Of a stretch of DNA of 64,000 nt, positions 1 to 9,839 are shown piece after piece. A program made the translations under genes and the position numbers. This DNA is from Paracorniculantispora psalliotae (taxonomy: Eukaryota > Ascomycota > Sordariomycetes > Hypocreales > Cordycipitaceae): the NCBI GenBank assembly GCA_002796755.1, contig PHFE01000110.1, forward strand, positions 579-64,578, written 5' to 3'. The notes under the pieces are model-generated. The model was not told the origin of the DNA and did not search any database. It saw only the letters and a program-made list of their open reading frames with translations. Positions within the stretch are counted from its first letter, which is position 1. The number at the start of each line of letters is the position of its first letter.

Positions 1-941
1 CATAATAGTATTCTCTAATAATATAAACTAGCCATAAATAATAGTTGGATCTTCGTATTTAGCTCTCTAATAGTCATATCTCTATTAAAAACGTATAGTA
101 AGCTCTAGTTCTTACTTAACAAAGTTTTTTGCCCATTACACTCCAATATACATCACATTGCATTACTTAAGTAATTCATTCGCTATTTCTTTAACATTAT
201 AGTACTAAGGAGGATACCTATATTATACTAGCTTTAGAATATATTATATAATAACATTCTCTTCTATAACCGTGAGTTTTTTTAAATTAGGGGTATAATC
301 GCTTTATGGTATATGACTATTACATTATACTTCTAAGGTTGATTATAGTACTTTATAGATAGTAGTAATCTCTCGATTACTTAGTGAATTGTCTTTGCCG
401 ATAGCCTAGAGGGCTAAGTTGATTCTTCCTTCTTTTGAAGGAGTTTCCATTTGTGGTTGTTAAGTTATTCGGTTTTTAAGTCGCGACCAGCAAAAAATCG
501 CGAAAGTGGCCCGCTCACTTATCTGGCCCGCTCGCTTATCAACCACGTTAAGTATAATAATATAAAAAGATAAAAAGAAAAGAAGAAAATATTAAGGAGA
601 TTAAAGAGAGAGTATAAGAAAAATAATAAAAACGAAGAATAATAAAAACGAAGAATAATAAAAACGCTAATACAAATAATAAAAATAATACAAATGACGA
701 ACGAAAATAACAAAAATAACAAATATAAAAACCCGAAAGCTGGCGATTCTTCTGTGCGGTTTGGCATCAGACGAGACACCGCTAGTCCCAGCGCCGACGC
801 AGTTTAAGCGTGTGTGACCTGGGCGATCCGGTCGCACATCACAACGCTACCTGTACGTCATTTCCCAACTAGCTTCCTTCACTCCCCTTCCACAAACGAG
901 CCTTTCAACGATGCGGTAGAATTCATGAACCAAATACAGTC
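1..941. other. AT-rich, gene-free left edge
   Basis: No credible gene is seen. Bases 1-480 are very rich in A, T and TA/TAA steps. Bases 541-740 are a purine-biased run of A with G or T on the plus strand. The one open frame here, on the minus strand, is only a low-complexity Phe/Ile/Leu string. This base make-up is what repeat-induced point mutation leaves in old transposons, but no recognisable transposon coding remains. GC content rises from about 745, and 780-941 is presumably the promoter of the carrier that starts at 942. Confidence 0.6.
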
Positions 942-2906
942 ATGAAGCTCTCGGAAAGCGTGCAGTCATTCCTCGGTGCCGTGCGCTCCCGAGCGGCCGA
1001 TACCGAAGAGCCGCTGCTGCGCAATGGCGTGGCGACTAGCGAAGCCGGGACGTCAACAGGGGACGGGGCCGCGCCCGAGGGCTACCGCGATGCGGCTGCC
1101 ATGCTGCTCATCAAGCTCGGCCGGTCGCCCAATGAAAGAGTTTATGTGTCGCCAAAAGACGACTTCCGAGTGCTTCGACGCATTGACTGGGCACTGCTGC
1201 CCCTCATGCTAGCCGTTTATTTTCTTCAGGCTCTCGACAAGGCGACGCTCTCCTACGCGTCGATATTTGGCCTTATTGAAGACACAAATCTAGTCGGCGA
1301 TCAGTTTTCATGGCTTGGGAGCATTGTTTTCCTTGCGCAGCTCGTTATGCAACTTCCTTTGGCCCTGGCTCTGGTGAAGCTGCCCATTGGCAAATTCACT
1401 GGCGCCATGGTTCTAGGATGGGGACTGACCTTGACTGCGATGACATGGGCGCGCACCTTTCCTCAGCTTATGGTTGCTCGATTCTTTTTGGGAGCTTTCG
1501 AAGCTTCGGTTGGCCCTAGTTTTGTGGCGATCACACAGATGTGGTGGCGACGAAGGTAGGCAGGCTATCGGGCGCCATTCTTGTGCGACACAGGCTAATT
1601 TTGCGCAGAGAGCAGACGATGAGAATCGGGTCATGGTACTGCATGAACGGCTTAACTTGGGTGGTAAGTGTGGCTCATAAGGCGACCTGGTAGCTTTTCT
1701 TTCTAACATGCGTCAGTTTGGAAGTCTGGCGACCTACGGCCTGGCCAGTATCACCTCTAGTCTTCGGCCATATCAGGTTCGTACATTCCAACTGTGCCTT
1801 TGTTCAGCTCTAATTCAATCAAAGATAATCTTCCTCACATTCGGCCTTGTCACCGTCGTGGTAGCCGCCGCCATGTTCATCTGGATGCCCGATTCGCCGA
1901 CTGAGGCCAAATTTTTGAACGATGACGACAAGCTCATTGCGATTGAACGATTGCGAGGAAACCAAATGGGCATCATGTCCCGAGAATGGAGACAGGCACA
2001 TTTTTACGAAACACTAAAAGACGTCAAAACGTGGCTTTGGGTGGCGATGATCTTCTGCATCTCGGTTCCCTCAAACGGCATCTCTACTTTCGGGCCCCTC
2101 ATTATCAACTCGTTCGTTTCCAATCCTTTCGACACTATGCTGTTCAACGTCCCCGTTGGCATTTCGCATGTCATAGCTGTTTCTCTCAGCGCGTATGTGT
2201 CAATGAAATGGAAAGTCAAAGGCCTCGTCATTATCCTGCTCTGCATTCCACCAATTGTCGGCTTCGGCATTCTTCTCAATTTTCCGCACGACGATGCTCA
2301 CCGCGGCATATTGCTTGCCGGATACTTTTGTCTCTCTACATTTACTGGCATTAGTATGTCACTATGGCTTGGACCAATCTGCTCTTCTTGACTTGACGCT
2401 AACGACATCTAGCACCATTGATTTATTCTTGGTCTGCCCAAAACACCGCGGGCGATACAAAACGAAAGTCGACTTCTGCTCTGGTATTCATCGGATCGTC
2501 TGCAGGAAACATTATTGGCCCGCTTCTGTTCACACCAGACGAAGCACCATCGTACAGTCGAGGTCTGAAGGCGAATGTTGCGCTCTTCTGCTGCGTCATT
2601 GTTCTTGTCTTTGTCACTTCGGCCTATTTGAAATGGCTAAACAAAAAGCACGCAGATCGTCGAGTTTCTTTGGGTAAGAAGGCGGTCGTCTTTGATTCCA
2701 GCCTCGAGACAGCGGGCGAGGTTGGTCGCATGGGCAGGATACGGGAGAATTGGCAAAGGGGCACACGCTTGCACAATGGCGAGCTCGGTTCCACTCTAGA
2801 TCATGCAGAGGGGCAGCAATCTGATTCTGATGACGAGACTCAGAATAGCAACGCTTTTGCGGACCTCACTGATTTGGAGAATGAGGACTTTATCTTTGTT
2901 TTCTGA
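942..2906 (+). CDS. Dal5-type MFS carrier (anion:cation symporter family)
   Basis: Predicted plasma-membrane permease of 583 residues, family of fungal allantoate, pantothenate and nicotinate/biotin-precursor carriers; the substrate cannot be told from sequence. Exons by my reading: 942-1555, 1609-1663, 1717-1776, 1825-2353, 2413-2906. The four introns are 48-59 bp and all joins keep the frame; intron 3 ends in an unusual AAG acceptor. A cytosolic N-terminus of about 80 residues precedes the first helix (DWALLPLMLAVYFLQALDK, typical of this family). The loop pattern GAFEASVGPSF and the late SAQNTAGDTKRK stretch are also family hallmarks. The C-terminal tail after the last helix is long, Asp/Glu/Ser-rich and probably regulatory. 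ATG 942 is the first in-frame ATG. Family call is firm, substrate open. Confidence 0.88.
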
Positions 2907-3162
2907 GCGCGTCAAGAGACTTTGCTTGTGCACCAAGCACCACACATCGCATATCCATATCATATTATTTTAGCGCTGATCGTAATCCTGAAGAATCACA
3001 ACGCAATTAATGATGCCCTTGCGCTAAATATTGAAGCTTGTGAGGGTGTAATCTGCATCAAACGCCGCGGCTGTATACTTGTGGTCCGGGTCATGTTCAC
3101 CGCATACGCGGGACCCCGCTGTGAATGCTGAACCTGCAAGCACTGCCTCGTTGCACCTGCTC

Positions 3163-4568
3163 ATGGCCCGCACGCTTTTTATTTCCGTCACTGTCCTCAT
3201 CATCTCACTCTTATTTTCTTCCTATCTTTATTCGCCTCTGAAATCGCCAACAAAAATGAGTTACCGATCTGTCGCCTACTACGTCAACTGGTACGGCTTT
3301 CCAAGAGTCCGAGCTAGGTCATGGCGCGTTGTACGGCTGGTGCTAACCACAGCGTTGTAATAGGGCCATTTATGCGCGCAAGCATTTGCCGCAGGATCTC
3401 CCAGCTGAGAATATTACCCACGTCCTTTATTCGTTTGCGAATGTGCGCAGCGAAAATGGCGAAGTGTACGTCTTCACGTTAATGATGCAAGCCCCGCTTA
3501 CTGACATCACGGATCTACAGCTTCATGACGGATGGCTGGGCGGATACTGACATCCACTGGGAGGGCGACTCATGGAACGACTCCGGTACCAACATTTACG
3601 GCTGCCTCAAGCAGCTCAATATCTTGAAGAAGCGCAACCGAAATTTCAAGGTTCTGCTCTCGATCGGTGGCTGGACCTACAGCTCCAACTTCCCCGCCCC
3701 CGCCAGCACGGCAGAGGGTCGCAGCACCTTCGCGAAGTCTTCTGTCGAGCTCGTCAAGAATCTTGGATTTGATGGTATCGACATCGATTGGGAATATCCC
3801 AAATCTGAGGAGGAAGCTGGGCACTTTGTTGAGCTGCTTGCTGAAGTGCGCAAAGAGCTAGACGAGTACTCGGCAAGAGCTGCTAACAACTACCACTTTG
3901 AAGTATCGGTAGCCTGCCCAGCCGGCCCCGACAACTTCCGGAAACTTAACATCTCAGGCATGGACGCGTATTTGGATTTCTGGAACCTGATGGCGTACGA
4001 TTATGCCGGCTCTTGGGACCAGACGAGCGGCCATCAGGCGAACTTGTACCCTTGCAAGGACGCGCCAACCTGCACACCATTCTCTACCGTGGCAGCCGTC
4101 GACTACTATACTCAGAATGGCGTTGCACCTGACAAATTGGTCCTCGGTATGCCGTTGTACGGGCGTGCATTTGAGAACTGCGACGGCCTCGGCAAGCCCT
4201 TTCAAGGTGTTGGACAGGGCACTTGGGAGCAAGGCGTGTACGACTACAAGAAGCTGCCTCTTGAAGGCGCAGAGGAGCACAAAGACGACGACTCGGGAGC
4301 CACGTACTGCTACAATCCACAGTCGCGCACACTCGTCACCTATGACACCCCGGAGCTTGCCAAGACGAAAGCCGAGTTCATCAAGCAGCGCGGTCTGGGT
4401 GGTGGCATGTGGTGGGAAAGCAGTGCCGATAAAGCTGGAGGCGACTCGCTAATCCAAACTGTTGTCAGCGAGTTTGGAGGCCCTGGGTCACTTAAGCAGC
4501 AGGAAAATTGTCTCAGCTATCCGGAGACCAAGTATGACAACTTGAGGAATGGCCTGCCGGATAACTAA
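3163..4568 (+). CDS. Glycoside hydrolase family 18 chitinase
   Basis: Endo-acting chitinase of the fungal class V type, 425 residues. Exons: 3163-3290, 3364-3465, 3521-4568. The catalytic motif DGIDIDWE lies at residues 161-168, with Glu168 the expected proton donor. The substrate-strand motif SIGGW lies upstream, and MAYDYAGSWD and GGGMWWE further down, so the active site looks intact. The N-terminus (residues 5-24) is a strongly hydrophobic segment without a clear Ala-X-Ala cleavage site. It may be a signal peptide or an uncleaved anchor. A second in-frame ATG at 3256 starts directly at MSYRSVAYYVNW and would give a cytosolic form. There is no carbohydrate-binding module, and the protein ends soon after the barrel. 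Likely roles are wall remodelling, autolysis or attack on other fungi or insects. Confidence 0.9.
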
Positions 4569-4988
4569 AAGTGTTTAGTAGGCGGACGGTGGAGTGCAGG
4601 ATCGACGTGCTGGCTCTTCTTTAGCCAAGCCGTCGCGAACAGATTGGATTTTCGCATCGCCGTTAGACAATTTGCATTGAGGTAGCTTTTCTCCTAAAAT
4701 GACAAGATATAAATAATAAAAACTTTTTTTTGCCCAATAATGAAGAGAATAGAGTTGTTGGAAAACCAGCGCTCGCAAAAACAGCCGCGATACGGCCAGC
4801 TATCTCCACGTGATAGTACTCCACTTGCCCGTCTCAACCACACGCCATTGGCCTAGGCTTGAGCTCCAGAAATTTTCCTCTGAAGAAAAAGTGCAAAAAA
4901 ATCGTCCAGCGAATTTCCGACTACACCAAACTACAGCCAGGACGCCTGTTTTTCGACCCAATTGCGGCGCAACAAGGGACGAATCAAC
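4569..4988. other. Intergenic: chitinase 3' end and NOP58 promoter
   Basis: Short same-strand spacer. An AT-rich stretch around 4695-4735 probably holds the chitinase poly(A) region, and the rest is the upstream region of NOP58. No additional gene is seen. Confidence 0.5.
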
Positions 4989-6638
4989 ATGTCGCACATC
5001 GATTACGCTTTATACGAGTCCCCGGTGGGCTATGCCCTCTTTCAGGTGGTGCATCAGTCGGACGCCGTGGGTTTGAAGTTGAAGGAAACCCAGGCCGCCG
5101 TCAATGATTTGTCCAAGTTTGGCAAGATGGTCAAATTGGTCAACTTCAGCCCTTTCCGGTAATGCAACTCCCTGGCGGACATGTTCTCGTCAATTTCTGG
5201 CGAAGCGGCACCTTTTGACTAATACATTTTCCTACTATAGTGGTCATGTCGAAGCTCTCGAGAACATCAACCTCGTCTCCGAGGGTATTTGCTCCGAGTA
5301 CCTCAAGTCTGTCCTCGAGCTCAACCTCCCCAAGAGCGGCAAGAAGAGCAAGGTCACCCTCGGTGTCTCTGAGAAGAACCTTGCCGGTGCCATCAAGGGC
5401 GAGTTCCCCGGTCTGGAGTGCGAGACGGCCGACACCTCTGATGTTGTTTCCGACGTTATTCGCGGCATCCGCCTGCACGCGGATAAGCTCCTGAGCGACC
5501 TCAAGACTGGCGATATTGAGAAGGCTGGTCTCGGTATGGGTCACGCCTACTCCCGCGCCAAGGTCAAGTTCAGCGTCACCAAGAACGACAACCACATCAT
5601 CCAGGCCAGTGCCACCCTCGACTTCCAGGACAAGGGCGTGAACCAGTTCTTCATGCGTGTCCGCGAATGGTATGGCTGGCACTTCCCCGAGCTGATCAAG
5701 ATTGTCTCCGACAACTTGACTTATGCCAAGCTCGTTATCGCCATTGGCGACAAGAAGTCCCTGACCGACGACAAGCTCCACGACCTTGCCCAGATTGTTG
5801 AGGAGGACGGTGAGAAGGCCCAGGCCATCATTGACGCCGCCAAGGTCTCCATGGGCTTCGACATTCTCCCCGCCGATCTTGAGATTATCACTCAGCTTGC
5901 TCAGGCTGTTGTTAAGCAGGCCACCAACCGCAAGACCACTGGTGGTTACCTTGAGAAGAAGATGAACCAGGTTGCCCCTAACCTGCAGGCCCTCATTGGC
6001 ACTCCCGTTGCCGCCCGTCTCATCTCCCACGCCGGTTCGCTCACCAACCTGTCCAAATACCCTGCCTCCACTCTGCAGATTCTCGGTGCCGAGAAGGCCC
6101 TCTTCCGTGCCCTCAAGAGCAAGAGCAACACTCCCAAGTACGGTCTGATCTACCACAGCAGCTTCATTGGCAAGGCCGGCGTGCGCAACAAGGGCCGCAT
6201 CTCCAGATACCTCGCCAACAAGTGCAGTATCGCTACCCGTATCGATAGCTTCACTGAGAATCCCTCTACCCGCTTCGGTGAGGCTCTCCGCCAGCAGGTC
6301 GAGGACCGCCTGGAGTTCTACGCCTCCGGCAAGCGTCCCACCAAGAATGCCGATGTCATGGTACGTTTCCCTACTCGATTTATTCTCAGACAAGTCCACT
6401 AACAACCCCCCAGAAGTCTGTCATTGCTGGTCTTGGCGATCTCGACGAGGACGAGGAGATGGCCGACGCCGGCGCCACTCCCAAGAAGGAGAAGAAGGAC
6501 AAGAAGGACAAGAAAGAAAAGAAGGAGAAGAAGGAGAAAAAGCGCAAGCACGACGACGAAGAGGAAGCCGCTCCCAAGGATGATGGCGAGAAGAAGAAGA
6601 AGAAGAAGAAGAGAAAGTCCGAGGCTGCTGACGAGTAA
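4989..6638 (+). CDS. NOP58: Nucleolar protein 58, box C/D snoRNP core
   Basis: Core protein of box C/D snoRNPs that guide 2'-O-methylation of rRNA and aid pre-rRNA processing in the nucleolus; partners are Nop56, fibrillarin and Snu13. Exons: 4989-5158, 5241-6360, 6414-6638, giving 504 residues, close to the yeast protein. The N-terminal domain starts MSHIDYALYESPVGYALF. The NOP domain includes the stretch around NQVAPNLQALIG and ARLISHAGSLTNLSKYPAST, which contacts snoRNA. The tail after about residue 440 is a Lys-Lys-Glu/Asp repeat, normal for the family. The coding strand uses C-ending codons so heavily that the antisense strand of exon 2 is open for 419 codons; this is a codon-bias shadow. 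Confidence 0.97.
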
Positions 6639-7439
6639 AAGTCTTGACCTGGAACGGATGAGCACTCTCTTTAAGTGCGGATTCACAGTCCGCACCGGAT
6701 GGCGCATGATTGTATATGACGACTGGCAAAGGGGAGCTGGCGCAATGCTTTCCCATGAACGCGCTTCGTTGACGCAGCTCTCCCTTGTCCGCTCTCAAGG
6801 ACTCGATACGCTTCACTAGATGGCTTGCTTTGCGTTGCTTGATTGGGAGTTTTCTGGTCTTTTCTTCTTGTTTTAACTCTTTTGTCTTTTTTCTTGATCT
6901 ATGTCGGCATATGGCGTTGAGGGCATAATGGCTTCTTTTTTTTGTATCTCGTTCTACTTTTTTCTCGAAAAGGATTTTGTCGCGGGCAATGTACGAACCG
7001 ACTGGTTCACGCCAGAAAAAATAAACTGCTTCAGTACTTTTTACTTGAATAAAAGAATCTTTAATTATTTGCTAGAATGAAAGTGCTTGTGATATCTGGA
7101 AGGCATGGTTGGATTGGGCCGTTAGACGTTCGCCAGGGCTCTAGGCTAAAAAAAAAATCGGCTGGCAGGGGTCGTCGCACCGCAAGCTATGGCAGCTACA
7201 AGCCATGGCAGCAGCACACCAGCTACGAACATGGGAATCATTCGCAAAATCACAGTTGAGAGCAATTTTTGGTATCATGAAGTTTTTTTGTTTGGTTCAT
7301 CTTAAATCAAGCATTTCATTACCCTAAGCCGGATGCACTATATGCTACATCAACGCCATTTTTACTTTGGTCGTCCCAAGCGCCGAAAAAAGGTCGCCTC
7401 AAAGTCATTCCATAAACATTTCTATGGCAAAGGAGTAAT
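6639..7439. other. Convergent 3' regions of NOP58 and ubiquitin-eS31
   Basis: Two genes point at each other here. T-rich tracts at about 6860-6960 on the plus strand fit a NOP58 3' untranslated region. T-rich runs around 7270-7300 may belong to either transcript. Only short, low-quality open frames occur. Confidence 0.5.
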
Positions 7440-7960
7440 TTATTGCTTGTCAAAGACGTAGGTAAGGTGGCAACGGCCACAGTACTGGCGGTCAGCCATG
7501 GCGGCCATGAAGACACCGGCACCGCACTGGAGAATGAGTTAGGATTTTGTTTTTCTGGCAGATTTGCGAGAAGAGGGATACGTACAGTGTCAGCAGGGCA
7601 CTCGCGGCGGAGGCGCTCAATACCACCGTCCTTGTCGACCTTGTAGTACTTGAGGACAGCCAGCTTGGTCTTCTTGCGCTTGTGCTTGATCTTCTTGGGG
7701 GTGGTGTAGACCTTCTTCTTGCGCTTCTTGCCACCACCACGAAGGCGGAGGACAAGGTGAAGGGTGGACTCCTTCTGGATGTTGTAGTCGCTCAGGGTGC
7801 GGCCATCCTCGAGCTGCTTGCCAGCAAAGATCAGGCGCTGCTGGTCAGGGGGGATACCCTCCTTGTCCTGGATCTTCGACTTGACGTTGTCGATGGTGTC
7901 GGACGACTCCACCTCAAGGGTGATAGTCTTGCCCGTCAGGGTCTTGACGAAAATCTGCAT
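7440..7960 (-). CDS. UBI3: Ubiquitin-40S ribosomal protein eS31 (S27a) fusion
   Basis: Precursor cleaved after the Gly-Gly at residues 75-76 into ubiquitin and ribosomal protein eS31. Exons on the minus strand: 7960-7586 and 7526-7440, with a 59-bp intron; 153 residues. Residues 1-76 are canonical ubiquitin from [20 protein letters not shown] to LRLRGG. The following [14 protein letters not shown] is the basic eS31 start. The zinc-binding cysteines are split by the intron: one in RRECPADT of exon 1, then CGAGVF and CGRC in exon 2. The start is fixed by ubiquitin Met1; a cat triplet at 7958-7960 encodes it. An upstream in-frame extension reads through a probable 5' UTR intron acceptor and is rejected. 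The gene is divergent from eS26. Confidence 0.98.
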
Positions 7961-8789
7961 CTTGCCTACAAGCGAACAAATGTTAGAGACCAAATCCCAG
8001 CAAACGTTGGTTTACATGATGACTGCGAATCGCTCCCGTAGTCTTCCCTTGTCCTCGGCCCAAGCGCGGCAGCAAGTACGAATGAGTAGCAAAGCGTCAC
8101 CGTTCCAATGAACAACGGGAGAGGTGTGTTGATTGTATGCAGGTGTCGACTTTGTTTCTCATGTGCGTAGATGTGTGCGTGCGCGCGCGAGCTCGAGGAC
8201 CGGCTCAATTCGAGACAGAACTTTTTCGATTCGTGTCGTCCGGGGCAGAGAGAGCGAAGAGAGGCTCATGGCGGAAGCATTTCTGCTTCCTTCATGAAAG
8301 GAAGACGGTCGCGATGCAGCATCTTTCAGACGTACCTCGACAAAATATTCTTTGCCGTCCTAAGCAATCCTCAGATGTGTTGCGGGTTGGAGAGAAAAGA
8401 AAACCTCTTGGAGTGGTGGCGGCCCGCAAATGCAATATTCGCTAGGGCCGCTGCACAGGCTTTGCCGGTGGAGTCACATGATCTAGGGTTCGCTTTGGAG
8501 CGCCCTTGCCCTCCGCCACTGGCTGTGGTGGCAGAGAGTGGGGCATCGCTGCTAACCCTCGCCTCTGCACACTCGCTTGTGTGCAGTTTTTGTGGGCTCT
8601 TTTCTGTGCCTAGCGTGGGCTTTGCTGGGTACTAGCGACTTAAAATTCCACCAGGCAGTTTTCTGAATTTCTTGCTTCCTCAAATCACAACGGCATAATC
8701 AATTAAGTACGTTGACCCCGCGCCGCGCGCACCGCGAACAACTCTTGACGAAGCTCGAGACTAACCATCAATCAATAGATACCGTCAAG
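7961..8789. promoter_or_regulatory. Shared divergent promoter of two 40S ribosomal protein genes
   Basis: The 829 bp between the ubiquitin-eS31 (-) and eS26 (+) start codons must drive both. It contains AGTCACA at 8472-8478 (matches the HomolD box described in fission-yeast ribosomal promoters), TAGGGTT at 8484-8490 and AACCCT at 8554-8559 (both resemble Tbf1 sites used at ribosomal genes in several ascomycetes). The motifs are seen directly; their function here is inference. Confidence 0.5.
7966..8335 (-). other. Probable 5' UTR intron of the ubiquitin-eS31 gene
   Basis: On the minus strand, a consensus donor GTACGT begins at 8335 and a TTGTAG acceptor ends at 7966, five bases before the start ATG. 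Long leader introns are common in fungal ubiquitin and ribosomal protein genes, so I infer one here. Transcript data would be needed to confirm it, and the upstream exon is not defined. Confidence 0.4.
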
Positions 8790-9487
8790 ATGGTCAAGAA
8801 GAGAAAGAACAAGTACGAATTCACCCCATTCCCAAGCACTCGCGCTTCGATACACCTCGAGCTCTCCTCGTCACCGAGCCTAGTCACGATGCTAGAGCAA
8901 CTTCTTCGGAGCACACCTTGCTAACATTTTTCCAGCGGCCGCAACAAGAAGGGCCGCGGCCACGTCAACCCTATCCGCTGCAGCAACTGCGCTCGCTGCA
9001 CCCCCAAGGATAAGGCGATCAAGCGTTTCACCATCCGCAACATGGTCGAGTCTGCTGCTATTCGTGCGTTCTTCCTCGCCCAATGCGAGCATTCGCTGGC
9101 TTCGTATTTGTCTTACCTACTAACATCATATTTCAGGTGACATCTCCGATGCCTCGGTCTTCGCCGAGTACACCGTGCCCAAGATGTACCTTAAGCTGCA
9201 GTACTGCGTCTCTTGCGCCATCCACGGCAAGATTGTCCGGTACGTTGTCTTCTCCGGGAGTGTGACAACTGCGCCAGCCTTCCCCAGGCGGCGTATGTGC
9301 TTCAGATGAACCTTGGCGCATTTGAAAAACGCTCCTCCGAGTATTTCCCCCAAACGAAAGAACATTTTGTGCTAACAGTGATACCAGTGTCCGATCCCGC
9401 GTCGGCCGCCGCAACCGTGCTCCCCCCCCTCGTGTCCGCTTCAACCGTGACGCCAAGAAGGTCACCCCCGCTGCCCCCAAGGCTTAA
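8790..9487 (+). CDS. RPS26: 40S ribosomal protein eS26
   Basis: Small-subunit protein at the mRNA exit channel. Exons: 8790-8812, 8936-9063, 9137-9239, 9388-9487, giving 117 residues, the usual size. The first exon is only 23 nt. Joined, it gives MVKKRKNNGRNKKGRG, the family N-terminus. The zinc ligands are visible as CSNCARC and the later CVSCAIH. The C-terminus (VRSRVGRRNRAPPPRVRFNR, then a short Lys/Ala/Pro tail) is canonical. Each intron joint restores a conserved residue, so the model is secure although no single open frame spans the gene. Confidence 0.96.
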
Positions 9488-9839
9488 GCCAGGGCAAATA
9501 ACGAAAAAATGAAGTAAATTTTTTTGATGTGATCTTTGGCTGGGAACAGGAGTCTAGGCTGTGTTTATACGTCTGCATATGGAACAAAAGTACGGATTAG
9601 GTGAACTAGGATTGTGAAGCTCTAAGATAGTATTCACGTTCAAAAATCTAGACCTTTCAGGCATTGATCATTGATGAGCACACGTATTGCACTAGTGTCT
9701 TTGTATTGTGATTGCTTTCGTATACATTCTCTCAACTTTGAAACATGAACTAGCTCTGAACTATTACACACAAAACTCATGGGAGCTCAATTCCGTGTAC
9801 CTAGTAACAGGGCATACTAGTCGCCGCCACTTCATTACA
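9488..9839. other. Convergent 3' spacer
   Basis: Lies between the ends of eS26 (+) and the Thr-rich secreted orphan (-). AT-rich and without a convincing open frame; presumably carries both poly(A) regions. Confidence 0.45.

Noticed and set aside
519..779. 86-codon minus-strand frame with many Phe/Leu/Ile
   Set aside because: Arises from low-complexity A/T sequence, not a membrane protein.
5146..6405. 419-codon open frame antisense to NOP58
   Set aside because: Shadow of strong C-ending codon use in NOP58. Its translation is repetitive Leu/Gly/Val/Glu text, and the sense strand is unambiguous.
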